Shown here: positions 25,704-57,147 of the stretch, piece after piece | Position numbering within the stretch: the first letter of the stretch is position 1 | Layout of the letters: every line of letters starts with the position of its first letter | Assembly: GCA_963693365.1 (NCBI GenBank) | Contig: CAVNZM010000002.1 | Location: 15,314,001-15,378,000, forward strand | Direction of reading: 5' to 3' | DNA: 64,000 nucleotides | DNA from: Amoebidium appalachense | Lineage: Eukaryota; Ichthyosporea | Notes under the pieces: model-generated | Seen by the model: the letters and a program-made list of their open reading frames with translations, nothing else | Databases searched by the model: none | What the model was told of the DNA's origin: nothing | Position numbers and translations under genes: made by a program

Positions 25704-28160
25704 ATGTCTGGCCTGCACCCCGCCCTTTTTCTCGACCAATCACTCATCACCCAGTGGGTATGCGACCTCTGCTCCATGGTTGCCGAGCACCCCTGCCAGA
25801 CAAACTGCAAGGACGGCCACGTGTTTTGCCACAAGTGCCTCGTGGATGCTTTCGAAGATTCTGGTGTGTGCCCGGCACCAGGCTGCGACACCGTCCTCCC
25901 TTCATACGAACACGACGACCCGCCTGACAGCGCGAGCCACGCCATCACGTGCTACAGCGACCGGCCGTTTTTAACCCTTGAGCAAATGCCACCAATGAAC
26001 CGCCGTCTTTACTGGTGCCTCGAAATGCACTGCACGAATCAGGAGGCAGGTTGCCCTGCCACGTGTACGCTCAACCAACTGCAAGACCACCTGGACGGGG
26101 CGTGTGCCTTCCAGCCCCTTCCGTGCACAAACGAAGGATGTGAGGCTCTGGTTTGGCGCAAAGATCACAAAGCGCACGTGGAGGGCGAGTGTGGGCTGAG
26201 GAGTGTGCACTGTAAGGTGCCCATGTGTGAGGAAGTGGTGAAATTTCGTGATTTGGCCGGTGAGTGAACGTGTTAGGTTTTTGGGGTGAATATAAATCAA
26301 TATCACAACCAGCTCTTCTTATGTTCGTGCAATTCGTATAGGGATACCATGATGGGGAAGAAAAGCAGTTTCCGCGTCCGTGAGTACCTTATGATTATAT
26401 TAGGTGTCACGGGGCGTCTTGTGGTTATCATTTGAAAATATTCTAACACTTCTAAATCTTTGATATTTTTTCTGCCTTTGAAGTTATACAAGATAATTGC
26501 TTTTTCTTCTTTTTCTTCTCTCCAGTGTTTTTCCCTCCCAAAGACTCTCTTAACTCCTTCTTTTCTTTCTTTCAAAGTTCCTTTCATTTTTTTTGTTCTT
26601 TAGCCTATATAGCTTTCGATTTTCTTTCTTTCTTCCCCCCCCCCCCCCCCCCCCTTTTTTTTTTTTTCCTTTTTTCTTTCTTTCTTTCTTTTTTTTTTTT
26701 TTTTTTTTTGTTGTGTGTGTGTGTGGGGGGGGGGGGGGGGGGGGGGAGGGGGGGGGGGAGGAGGAGGGGAGGAGGGGGGGAGGGGAGGGGGGTGGGAGGG
26801 AGGAAGCCTTGCCTCGGAGGGACGGGGGAAGGGGGCGGAAGGGGAAGGAAGAATGCTCGGGGGGGAAGGGGGGAGAGGGGAGTGGGGGGGCTTTTCCCCC
26901 CGTTATTAATACACAGGAGTCAAGACGGAACTGGGGAATGTGTGATATCGCGGGGGGAGGGGGGGGGGGGGGGTTGAAAGACAACTGAGGGAACGTGGGG
27001 GGGGGGGGGGGGGGGGGAGGGGGGAGTTGGCTTAGTAGAGTTTTATTGGCCTCTTCATCTCAATTGCTATTGAAGTTAGACCTTGTTTCTTGTAACGTAG
27101 TCATAAACTTTTCTAATGCGCTTGCACAACATTAACCCCATGCCCAACAGAGCACACGGCCAGCTGCCGCACCACATGCACTTGCGGAAAAATATTTGCA
27201 AGCAGTCACATGGACAAACACAAGGACACGGACTGCCCAGACACGGAGGTGCAGTGTGAGATTGGGGGCTGCCCAGCAACCATGCGGCGGGGGCAGATCG
27301 ACGACCACATGGTGAGTGCCACCGCCGAACACGTGCGCCTCTTGGCCCGGCAGACCAAGACACTTATGGAGACTATGGAGGAAAGGGTTAAGGAGCAGGT
27401 CCAGGAAAGGGTTAAGCGGACATACGAGGAAATGGAAGAAAGGCAAGCAAAGAAAGCCAGAGAGATGGAGTCACGTGTCAAGGCGAAATACTCCGACTTT
27501 GAGGTGTTCGAGACAGCGGCAAAGGAGAAAATACAGGCGGATATTGCTGCCGGACTACTGACAACAAAGAGCGATTTGGTTGTGGCACGGCAGATTTTGG
27601 GCGTTGACCTACCCATCGAGTTGTTCTTTCCCGAGGCCGGGTCTGTCGATTATCTGATCCCATGTCTGACCGAAGGTACACTTGTGACGATCAAGGGTGT
27701 TGCAAAGGGGCTTAATGATGAACCTGGCCACAAGCACCTTACTCCAACCACCACACTGCCCTGCGGCTACGCATTCCAGCTATGTGTGTACTTTAACGGG
27801 CGCAAGGCGGCATCGGATTCGATTTCAAATGACCACGTTTCACTCTTCTACTATCCGGCGGCGGGGCGAGATGATGACAATCTCGAGTGGCCGTTTATGC
27901 AAAGAGTCACGGTTACAATTCTGGACCATAGCCCTGCTAGAAAACACAAGTCCGCCAGCATTGATCCTAGAGAAGACGATGATGTGTGCGAATGGTTTAA
28001 GTCGCTGGGAAGACCCGAAGGTGGAAACACGAAGGGGCAGGGCTGGACGGATTTCATGGAAAGAAAAGAATTGACGGAGGGGGAGGAGGAGTATGTGGTG
28101 GGGGACACGCTGTGGATCTGGGTGCATGTTACTGATGTTACGAGTGTATTTGAGTGTTGA
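25704..28160 (+). CDS. RING/TRAF-type zinc finger and MATH domain protein
   Basis: Two exons, 25704-26259 and 27151-28160 (phase 1 intron, donor GCCG|GTGAGT, acceptor CCCAACAG), 521 aa. The RING finger is at residues 20-61 with C20-C23, C35-H39, C42-C45 and C56-C61. Several TRAF-type zinc fingers follow (about 110-235), including 'CRTTCTCGKIFASSHMDKH' formed across the splice junction. A strongly charged coiled coil (about 245-300) leads to a C-terminal MATH/TRAF-C domain with YAFQLCVYFNG, HVSLFYY, WPFMQRVTVTILD and GDTLWIWVHV. This is the canonical animal TRAF2/3/6-like order, so it is probably an E3 ligase or adaptor at membrane receptors. The intron carries poly-C/T and poly-G runs. The pairing of exons is strongly supported by phase and by the completed zinc finger. 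Confidence 0.92.
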
Positions 28161-43964
<15,804 letters not shown>

Positions 43965-44647
43965 TTTTTATGTCCGCTTTCCTCAGATAGAGGGAAAGAG
44001 TGTGTTCGGGCGAATGTCTACTTACGTATGATGATGGGCTATCTGTTATAGTTGGTCTGTTGTTTCGTTGTTCTCTGTGCGATTTGGAACTGCATGATTA
44101 GGATTTTCCCGGAAGAGTATTAATAGTATGTAGGGGGTTTGTTCCTCCACTGATGAAAGATCGCATTTCTATGATTGAGTTATTAAACGTGAACAAGTGG
44201 CATATATGCAAAAGAAAACATGAAGTTTCCCTGAGGCAGGGCATGGCATGTGGATACACTTCGGTTGTGGTGTGTGTGGATATGTCCAACATCTTTGACG
44301 CGCAGGAACTATACAGTTGATCTTTTTGTAGAGCTTTTTTTTGATACTTTATCTCATAGAGCCTGCGAGTACAACCGCACGGCGCAACGGTTTTGCTTGC
44401 GGTCGTGTGTGTGTGTGTGTGTAGACGCACGCGGGTGCATGTGCACACGTGTGTAAAGGTTTGTACGCTTGGCAAATATGCAATGTGCGTGTGAGCCTGG
44501 CATGAAATGTACATATATGTGTATGTGCATGTGCAATATACGCAGTGGCTGCACTTATCAGGCGTCGTAATGTGTACGGTGAAGACGGAGTGGAGGTGGG
44601 GGGAGAGGGGGGGGGGGGGGGGGGGGGGGGGAGGGGGGGGGGGAGGT

Positions 44648-44681
<34 letters not shown>

Positions 44682-44851
44682 GGGGGGCATGCACCCGGAG
44701 GTTGATGCCATGCACCCGTACGCCAGGTGTGTGTGCTTGATGCACTACCGGTACAAGTGAATAAAAAATTCGCCCAGTTTGTCTGCATGTCACTACTAAC
44801 CGATATGTGCCATTGCAACCCCACAAAGTTACGTCAAACATGTAAAGGTGC

Positions 44852-44902
<51 letters not shown>

Positions 44903-45152
44903 TCACAGTGACACAAACACAAACACAAACACATACACATGAACCCCATTTCTTAGTTAATAATTTACCCACATGCAAGAATATAGACAAGTTGCGCTCC
45001 TGTCGGGAGTGAAACGGAACCGTGAATAATACCCTGCCCCCCCCCCCCCCCCCCCCCCCCTCCCCCCTCCCCCCTCCCCCCCCCCCCCCCCCCCCCTCCC
45101 TAGGGCCTGGGGTCCCCGCCGGATCCCCAGCCCTCAGTGAACCCCCTCCCCG

Positions 45153-45198
<46 letters not shown>

Positions 45199-45637
45199 CC
45201 CCCGGTCGCCCCTCCGCCGGGGGAGGGGACCCGGAGCACAATCACGTGGCACTGCACCGCCACACACATACGTGCATATACCCACACACACACACACACC
45301 GTGCACGCACACACACACACACCCCGTTTAATACACATACCGTACACACACACAGACGTTTACCGTGGCACCCAACTTAGAATATCTCATTTCGTTATCT
45401 AGGATCACCTGACTGGGTGGATATCCTGTCCGTGATATACATTTGCCAAACCTGCAGCAGCATGGACTCTCTGCTCAAGCAAAACGGGAAACGTCCGTAT
45501 ACGTATACGTCGGATTCGCCAACACCTGTAGGGCAAGCATACCACCTTAACATGTTGCAACTGCCCGTTTCAACTTTGTTTTTGCATTGTAACTTGCCAT
45601 CACAGAAGCTGTAAGCTTGTGATTCAAAAACTGCAAA
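43965..45637. other. Intergenic, no gene recognised
   Basis: Contains poly-G islands at 44598-44690, (AC)n at 44853-44899, poly-C islands at 45038-45096 and 45148-45197. Unique sequence between 43965-44580 and 45380-45637 has no frame with recognisable domains; the last part should hold the promoter of the next gene. Confidence 0.65.
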
Positions 45638-46411
45638 ATGGCAGCAACGGAAGTTACGACTACACAACCCTCCCAATCACAACAGCACCCTTTAGCCAAC
45701 GACGTCATTTCTCAGGCTAAAGAGACCACTGCAAAGCCCAACCCAACGCAAGATAATGCCTGTTGTTCCGCCCCACGTAGAGAAAAAAGCTCCCTCTCTT
45801 CGATGTTCTCCCTCACGGCATCCATGTTGGCATCCAGCTGTTGCATCATCCAACTAGTACTTAACTCTCTGTCTCTTCCCTGTGCGGGCTTTGCAGTTCT
45901 TACACCACACCGCCCCATCTTTTTCCTTCTTACCCTTACATCTCTAGTATATGCTTTTTTCAATCGAAAAACGGACGCCACTTCGACACGCAGGTGGCTG
46001 TTAACAGTCGCTGTGTGTCTTCTTGTTACGTTTTCTCCGGAAATTGTCGACAGGTACAACACCAGTTCCCTTCCTTCCATACCAAATCATCAAGAAACTC
46101 AGCAACACACAAGGGATTCGCCTGTTGATGCTTTTCAAGTGTTAGAGATAAAGGTGCAAGGGTTGAAGTGTGTAGCTTGTGCCAACAGACTTAAACGGGC
46201 TGTATTGTCTGTCCCAGGCGTAAGAGATTGTGCAGTTACGTTCGAACCAGGTTTTGGGTTTTTGAATGTGCAAACACAAGAAAATGTCAAATGGAACACA
46301 GTGGTCGCTACGATACAGCAGTTGGATTGGACATACAAGGTGGAGATGGTGGGGACTGATGAGGTGTTGCCACAAAGACCAAAGGAGGGGAATATTAGAA
46401 TTGAACTGTAG
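45638..46411 (+). CDS. MerT-MerP-like fusion (mercury transport family)
   Basis: 257 aa, single exon, start context aaaATGg, stop TAG. After a polar N-terminus (1-55, with a CC pair at 42-43) come three membrane segments: about 56-80 with 'ASMLASSCC' (C68, C69), about 92-108 after 'LTPHRPIFF', and about 120-136. The Cys pair in helix 1 and the LTxxxPxRPIF signature are diagnostic of bacterial MerT. A linker leads to an HMA/MerP-like metal-binding domain (about 166-232) with GLKCVAC (C178, C181) and the usual beta-alpha-beta-beta-alpha-beta pattern. In bacteria MerT carries Hg(II) across the inner membrane and MerP delivers it; fused MerTP forms exist. The cytosolic loop Cys pair of classical MerT is not present. 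Hg or other soft-metal transport in a eukaryotic membrane is inferred. The lack of introns and the bacterial family suggest transfer. Confidence 0.85.
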   Translation: MAATEVTTTQPSQSQQHPLANDVISQAKETTAKPNPTQDNACCSAPRREKSSLSSMFSLTASMLASSCCIIQLVLNSLSLPCAGFAVLTPHRPIFFLLTLTSLVYAFFNRKTDATSTRRWLLTVAVCLLVTFSPEIVDRYNTSSLPSIPNHQETQQHTRDSPVDAFQVLEIKVQGLKCVACANRLKRAVLSVPGVRDCAVTFEPGFGFLNVQTQENVKWNTVVATIQQLDWTYKVEMVGTDEVLPQRPKEGNIRIEL

Positions 46412-46571
46412 GGTATCCTGGGTTTATATCCTTCTCGCATTTTCCGCACTTTAGGCGAATGAAATTTGATGTCAAAGATTTTATGGGCAGCTGGTGAATA
46501 CTTGGTCGAGCTAGAGTCATTGGGGCAAAGGCATGTGAGTTCTAAAATGTCATCCACAAGAGGAGCGAGGC

Positions 46572-46611
<40 letters not shown>

Positions 46612-47908
46612 GAGCGTTCATATACAAGATCGACGAAGCATCATCGGGTGGGAGTTTGGGACATCTAACATCGAACAACAAAGCAGTGTGGAGATCTTTC
46701 GCAATCTTCCCCTTGAGCCCAAAGGTTGCTAACCGGAACACGTGTCTGCAAGGCCAAAAGAGAGCTTTTTTTTTTTTGGTTAGGTTTAGTGTATTTTGCT
46801 GATTCCTCACTTGCTACCCCTACACCTTCAGATAGGGAGACTGGGGGAGAGGGGAGGGGAGGGGGAAAGGGGGGGGGGGGGGGAGAAACCTGAGAAAGGA
46901 AATGAAAGGCCAATAAGAGCAAGCGTCTCTCTGTATATGCACAAGTGTGAAGTAACCTTATAAAACAACACATCCCAACTTTCTATATTAGGGGAGTAGC
47001 GGAGAGGTAGGGGAGGGAGAGAGTTGGGTAAGTGGAGAAGGGAGGAAGAAAGTGAGTGAGAGAAAGAAGGGAATGAGACTCTGTGAGGATGAACGAAGGA
47101 GAAGGGGATGGAAAGAGAGCCGCTGAGGTGGTGGGCAGAGGGTGGGGTGGGGGTGGGTGGTGGCGGGGCGGGAGGAAGGGGGGCCGAGGCAGAGACGAGA
47201 TATAATTTTTCGGTGCGAAGAGGCAATTACGTTTGTTCTTTTAAAACATTCGGCGATGTGCTAGGTCCGGGGTGTAAACAATTTACTGATTTTATGTGGT
47301 AGGCAGCAAATGAACCAAATACCACTGGGGCCAGTGCACATTGGTGGTACCGGTGGTGGTGAACATGACACGCTTTTTTTTTTCTTTTCTTTTTTTCTTT
47401 TTTTTGGGGGGGGGGGGGGGGGGGGGGGGGCTGCCATATGGGGCCCAATGGGGGGCAAGCTGTACGGTTGTTAATTCAGCAGATGTAGCCAGCTTGCACG
47501 AGCCCGAAGACAAACAAACAGCAGGTGGTGCAATTGGTGGTGCAATTGCTCACTCACGACTTGCAAACATTACATCCAGGCACATCCGGCTTTAATATCT
47601 GGTTTTATTAGAAGCAGGCCCCCACATTATGGCTGCGTGATAGAGCTTGTACCGTAACCAGTGGTATACATAGTGAAAAGTTTTTATAATCGGTGATAAT
47701 CAATCAAATCGGGTCACAGACACCGACACCCAAGAAAGGACCCTTTCAGTGCTATGTAAGTGGCCATGACATCAGACACCCATGCTGGTCATGTGTGCGG
47801 TGTGCATTCATACAGAAGTGTGTGTGTGATACCATGTGCCGCGTGTAGAGGGTTAAATTGTTTGCGACTTTTACCGCTAACAGCTTGTGCTGCCTGTGCC
47901 CTAAAGAC

Positions 47909-47941
<33 letters not shown>

Positions 47942-48212
47942 AAGGCCTCATATATACTAACACTACTGTTAGTATAGCTGAGGCCCTGGTGTCACAGTGT
48001 GGGCAATAACTAGAAGTACATACTTTGCCAATCGGACGTCAAAACAAGTTCTATCCACCCCCAATTCTTCACCAAACCAGGAAGACTCGGCCCAAACACC
48101 AGAAAGGAAACAATATAATTATAAGCAGGTGCCGGTGTGGCCCGCTCTACCGCAGCAGTGTGCGATTGCGTAGTAGTAAAATCAGTAAGCAGCCCTGAGC
48201 AGAAAAAAGGTG
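46412..48212. other. Intergenic, no gene recognised
   Basis: Contains A38 at 46573-46610, purine-rich DNA at 46980-47200, a T-rich to poly-G tract at 47373-47430, and (GT)n at 47910-47940. No frame with a recognisable domain. Confidence 0.65.
47944..47985. other. Inverted repeat, potential hairpin
   Basis: Left arm GGCCTCA plus TATACTAACA, loop CTAC, right arm TGTTAGTATA plus TGAGGCC: 17 paired bases with one 2-nt internal mismatch. It could be a terminator-like or small-RNA hairpin, or a remnant of an element. Confidence 0.6.
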
Positions 48213-49402
48213 CTAGAAGAAGAAGAAGTCACGCGGCCTAGGTTTCATTTTGAGTGCAAAAGTCGTTCCTTGCATCAGCTTTCCAGGGTGCACGTCCAGC
48301 TCGTAAAACCCGATAGCAGGGATAGACGGGAGATAGTTCTCCGGCGGAATGATGTTTACCCGCCAGTGGTTGGGCGGCATGTTCACAAATTTGAATTTTC
48401 CCATCATATCTGTCTTGGTGGCCGTAACAGGCAGACCCAGTAAGTCGGTAAGAACGATAGTCACATTGTACATAGGTGTCTCCACTCCCATGAGCAGACC
48501 ATCGCCTCGTGTGTCATTAAGTACCACCCCGGAAATTGCGCCAAAATCCATGTTCTGGAGTGTTTGGGCCGCACGGCGGGAAACCGCAACAGGTGGAACC
48601 ACAGCACCTGTGGAGTAATGTGTTAGATTAGATGTGGCGGTACGTGGTTTGTTGCAAACTTTCCGTGAAAAATGACGCTACGAATATATGCACACATGTT
48701 AAGGAGTATGAACAAGGGATGTTGGGTATAAAGAAGCAAACGATACAACTTCGTAGAAACTAAATACAGAACCGTGCACCAGCACTAAGAATTTTCACCG
48801 AAGGGCAGAATTTGTTAAGCACACAAACACCCCCTTTTAACGAAAATACAGGCACCCACCGCAGCACTTCCAGAAAATTGTACGTTTAAGGCGTTCCTAA
48901 CACTTAGAATTTAGTGGTTCTGCGCAATAGGATGTGTTGGTCGTGTGTGGGTGTGTAATGTGACGCAACCTGTCTATAGCCTGCCACGCTTTCGCGTCTA
49001 CCAGAGGAGTGAGTCCGGACACAAGGCACGCATTCAGAAAGCTTGCCATATATTGAGTTTGTGCAGACTTTAGTATGTGCAAATTGGGCGTGCCTACGTG
49101 CTTATTCCTCAACATAAACTTATGCCACCGCCCCCTGAAGCCCTGAGGATGCGACCAAGCAACTGGGGGGTGGTGTCTTGTCGACTGCAACGTCACGTGG
49201 TCAAGCCAAAGCATTTTTCCTTTGCCAGGCTTAGACATTGCTTTTGGTCGTGTGCATGCGTTTTCGTATGTGTGCTCATTTTTACACTCACACGCGGACC
49301 GTGTATATTCGTGAACTTTTGGTAAAGTTCCCTACCTGTTGTGAAAGGGACCAGGAGAGCCAGAAGGCAGCCCAGAAACACGGCGACTCCTACGTGCCTC
49401 AT
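48213..49402 (-). CDS. Small secreted SdrD_B/Cna-B-like protein, 2 exons
   Basis: Exon 1 49402-49336, exon 2 48607-48213 (phase 1; donor AACAG|GTAGGG, acceptor ctccacag|GT), 153 aa, stop TAG. Exon 1 is just a signal peptide (MRHVGVAVFLGCLLALLVPF, cleavage near TTG/A). Exon 2 encodes one prealbumin-like domain with ISGVVLNDTRGDG, a strand with VTIVLTD, then TKTDMMGKFKFVNMPP, the pattern of bacterial SdrD_B/Cna-B surface repeats (ISGxVxxDxNxDG ... TDxxGxYxFxNL). The mature protein ends in basic residues and FFFF. In bacteria such domains are stalk modules of adhesins; here it would be a free secreted domain of unknown role. Confidence 0.8.
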
Positions 49403-53034
<3,632 letters not shown>

Positions 53035-53460
53035 CTAGTGACATATGTTCACGGTACGCAATATTACAACCCTAGTATAGATTATGGATACGCAGAGGCT
53101 AGCATTAGTAGCTCTGAGAGAAAGGTAAGACACAGACAGTATCACAATATCATACTGTGCGGCATTAATAAGGTGATCTAGAACGGTCATTTTAGAACGA
53201 ATATGCTGAGGGAGAGAGGCAGAAAAGAGAATGAAGCCGCCCATAACCTCCGGTTCTACGATGTTATCTAGCAGGTTACACTTATTGATAGATATGCATC
53301 CGCGAGTAAACTGCCCCCCACATATATTACACATACGGGCAGGAGACATCAAAAAACGATTACAGCGCCAAGACATAATCATCTTTGCGTGTTTATACCA
53401 CACAACATCATGAATAAACGAATCTATGTAGGAACGAGAAGTTCTAACCGTATCCGCCAT
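53035..53460 (-). CDS. Hypothetical 141-aa open frame
   Basis: A clean ATG-started frame in low-repeat DNA, begins MADTVRTSRSYID and includes a CxxC pair (MCNICGG). No domain, signal peptide or family recognised. It could be a real small gene, an exon or chance; the even composition and lack of overlap with repeats are the only support. Confidence 0.3.
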   Translation of the reverse strand: MADTVRTSRSYIDSFIHDVVWYKHAKMIMSWRCNRFLMSPARMCNICGGQFTRGCISINKCNLLDNIVEPEVMGGFILFSASLPQHIRSKMTVLDHLINAAQYDIVILSVSYLSLRATNASLCVSIIYTRVVILRTVNICH

Positions 53461-53828
53461 TTAGGCTACTAGTAGTTGGTGTTTTTGCTGTCCTAACACA
53501 GGAAGGGACTCGACACGTAACGTAAAAAGGTATCTACCAGCCATAGACTTAATACAAACTATTCATATTCACACTATGATCCAGCCGCCCCTCCGGTGGT
53601 GTCGCCAGCCACTCCACATCTCTCTCGACAATGGGCAGAGACGAAGTGGATGGGAAGAGGTAGAGGGGCAAGTCCGGCGGGCGGGATGCGTGTAGCCGGA
53701 AGAGTAGGTGGGTCGGGGCGACTTTACAACATACAAATTATCATATGTGAAGATTTACAATTTACAAGATATACATCATTTGTGGAGAGACAACTGTTTT
53801 ATAGGTTCTTCTTTCTTTTTAAAAAAAA

Positions 53829-53861
<33 letters not shown>

Positions 53862-54236
53862 ATTTTTATTTTGTGTTCTGTACATAGCCTGTGGTTTTAC
53901 CCTGTTATAGCTACCGAAAGTGTCTAAAAGCCTGTTGTAAAACCCTTCTTTTCCGCGGATCGCTGCCCGTGTTATGTACTTAGTATATCTCTGCTAAAAA
54001 AAATTAGGCCAATCAAAAAAATTCGCCAAAAGTTAACCTTTTATGGTTAAACAGGCACACTGCCTATTGGTGGATATTTTTTTCACACCCGACACTCGAG
54101 GAAAGTTGGAATTCAAGAAAAGTATTGTTAGGTTGGAACTTCCATGGGACACGTTGCTATGATGGAAAATGATGGAAAATTAAAACTGTTGCGAGTCCCC
54201 CCCCCCCCCCCCCCAAACGGTGTGTGTGTGCATGTG

Positions 54237-54298
<62 letters not shown>

Positions 54299-54776
54299 CA
54301 TTCACTTCGAGGTATGATTCTCAGTCCCTTCAATTCTTTTTGTCATCACCGATTCATGGATATGACACCAGGCGCCAGAAAACGATCAAAACTGTCCAAA
54401 TTAAATAAAAACAATTCCGATCAGACACAGCTGCATGAAAGTCTGCTGAAATATTGAAAAGGGAAACTTATATAAAAAACTGAAACAATGCCGCAATGCA
54501 TATGATAAAACTGTAAGGTTTTCTAACCTCTCAGTAAATTCAGTATATTAGTTGATATATTCATTCTGCAGGGAAGATGCATGAAGGAAAATACAATGTA
54601 CACCATCCGACTCGTTAGATTGTCCTTCAGTAAACTTGAATTCAATATACGTTCGAATTGTTATAAGAAACCCCGCGGCCATTTATCAGACATTCACATC
54701 ATCAAACCAATCATACATGGGCCTACCAACTTGGGTCCAACTAAACGAATGTGAACCTTCATGCAGATTTAAATGC

Positions 54777-54807
<31 letters not shown>

Positions 54808-54822
54808 CAAAAAAAAACACAC

Positions 54823-54878
<56 letters not shown>

Positions 54879-55061
54879 AGACACAGACACAGACACAGAC
54901 ACAGACACAGAAACGTACACCTTTCTGGGTTCCTATGTGAATCTGGGTGTGCGTAGGGTGTGTAATCCAGTGTAAGCATGAATAAACATTGCAAGGGCCT
55001 GCGTAACATGGGCATGTCTGTGTGCGTGCATGTGTGCGAGTGTGCTAGTATGGTTTGTGTC

Positions 55062-55105
<44 letters not shown>

Positions 55106-55191
55106 ATGCATCTGTAAATTATTTATGCACAAACGGGCAATCAGAATCACGGTGATCATTCCATCCCCCCCCCCCCCCTCCCCCCCCCCCC

Positions 55192-55223
<32 letters not shown>

Positions 55224-55279
55224 GAAACAAACGAAGGAGAAGAAAGAAAGAACGAAAGGGAAAAGTGGAAAAAAAAAAA

Positions 55280-55314
<35 letters not shown>

Positions 55315-55387
55315 AGGAAAAATGGGGGAAAAAAAAAAAAAAAAAAAAAAAAAGGAAAAAAAAAAGGAAAAAAAAACCGCTGAGAGT
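53461..55387. other. Intergenic, no gene recognised
   Basis: Contains poly-C then A/T at 53830-53870, (TG)n to poly-G at 54220-54295, C17A11 at 54776-54803 followed by (CA)n and an (ACAGAC)n hexamer array at 54871-54910, (TG)n at 55066-55104, and poly-C/A/G homopolymer mosaics at 55165-55376. Unique sequence at 53870-54190 and 54300-54770 shows no recognisable coding sequence. Confidence 0.65.
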
Positions 55388-56259
55388 CTATCTGCTTGCC
55401 GGGCTTGATGCCGTTCCTGACCCCGATGCCGAGTCACCCACCGGCACAGCTTCAATACTGACCCCCCCGCTGCTATCATCCACAATAGTAATTTTTGCCG
55501 TATTTTCATTCTTTGGTACGATAGAAACCTCCGCCCATCGGGAGGGGGGTTCGTTTACCAATCCTTCGTTTCTGTTCCAAACGACCAACCGCGAGGGCCC
55601 GCTATTTCTGCGCATGTGCGGGAACGAAAAAACGACCCAGAAGTAAAGCGCGCAATATGATTGGACAATCAGAAACACGTGATAGAGTACGAGAATTCCG
55701 TTGGGAACTGGCAGGAACTCATCCTCTGTTGAGAAAATCCGCCCGTCGTCCAAAACGGAAAGTATGCACTGGGCAGAAAGAATTCCATAGAAAATGTTGG
55801 TGCCATGGTAGATTTGGCGATTTCCGGGAACTAGAAACTGCTGGATTCTTCCCCTAAACGAGATAGACATTGCAAAGCCAAGCAGGCATAACAAGGCGTT
55901 GTAGAAATCCCATACGTTGGTCAAAAAGACCTCGTTGGATTCTTCGATGGTGATTAATGTGTCGGGTGGAATCTCCTCTGGAAACACAGTGAATCTTGTG
56001 ACAGACATGACCAGAAACGGGCAGTAGAGAACAGACAAGCACGTGAGAAGAATTCGAACGGTGCTTTTCGGTAAGTTGATTACACCTTCGGGGTTAGAGG
56101 CTCGACCTAGGATGTTTGGGAATCCCAGCACACAATAGTATCGCGTAATCCAGAAGGCCGTAACCGGTACATGTCGAAGCGGCATTGATAGCAAGTTGAA
56201 AACAGTACACGTGCCCGTCCATACCTGTGTGGAGGTGCATGCAAGCGTTTGTTCATGTG

Positions 56260-56300
<41 letters not shown>

Positions 56301-57147
56301 TGAATGGGTGAGAACAAATACATGAGCGTGTGTTCGTGCCAAGTTGCCAACACCAGGCCATGTGCACGTACGCGAGTAAAAGGGTAGAGACAGGCATACT
56401 CGAGAGCACACGTTTGAGCTTCAACTTGTGAGTATGCGTGAGGGTGTGTACTGGATATTCATAGAACTGTCATACCTGACCTGACCTGTATTATAATTAC
56501 AGAGTTTCAAATTACCACGAAAAATGGTGGGAGTGGAAGAGGAAGGGAGGGAGGGAGAAGAGGGGGGAGGGCGGAAGGGGGGGGGGGGGGGGGGGGGGGA
56601 GGGTTGGGAGAGTGTAAGTGTGTGTTTGTTGGTGTGTGCTGTGCATGCGGGTGTATGCGTGTATGCGTGTGAGTCTATGTGTGTTGTGTTGCATTGATTT
56701 TGCCGTGTGTTTTCCCTTCCGTACTGATTTTATTGCTTTCTTGTGCTTCTTTGTATTTTTTCTGAAAAGCGACAATTCGCGCTCAAGTGGAGTTTTTTTT
56801 TTTTTTTGGAAGGGGGGGGGGAGGGGAGGGGGGGGGGGCATTGCTGGATGGGAGAACAGTACCTCTGCGGCCGTTTCGGAGAAAAACAGAAGGGGTTCAT
56901 CCATGTTGCCATAGCTGAAGTGCAGCAGACCACACGTTAAGGGTGCAAGAGCCAAGGCACACCCAACAACACGACGCTCAAGCCTCCCCACCCCAGCCTC
57001 TCCTGCCCCTGTATTCCTTGTTCCTGTCATGGGATGAAGCCGTGTGAAGCGCACCGCAAGACAGGCAAAAAATACAAGGAACATGACCCCGTGTGTGTAA
57101 CTGATGATTGAAAGAACCTTCAGCAGTTCAGGGGTCCGTGATCCCAT
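55388..57147 (-). CDS. Seven-span-like membrane protein, 2 exons
   Basis: Exon 1 57147-56863, exon 2 56224-55388 (phase 0; donor GCAGAG|GTACTG, acceptor ccacacag|GT), 373 aa, stop TAG. Hydrophobic segments: LSIISYTHGVMFLVFFACLAV, a second around GCALALAPLTCGLLHF, one around TAFWITRYYCVLGFP, RILLTCLSVLYCPFLVM, FYNALLCLLGFAMSI, FYGILSAQCILSVL and YHVFLIVQSYCALYFWVV: about seven. The C-terminal tail (about 80 aa) is polar and Ser/Gly-rich. I do not recognise a named family; a GPCR-like or other 7TM receptor is possible but no diagnostic motif is visible. It is related to, and divergently transcribed from, the gene at 58191-60143, with the same intron position. The 638-bp intron carries GT and poly-C repeats. 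Confidence 0.75.

Noticed and set aside
48897-49238. 113-codon minus-strand frame
   Set aside because: Lies inside the intron of the Cna-B-like gene and has no recognisable content.
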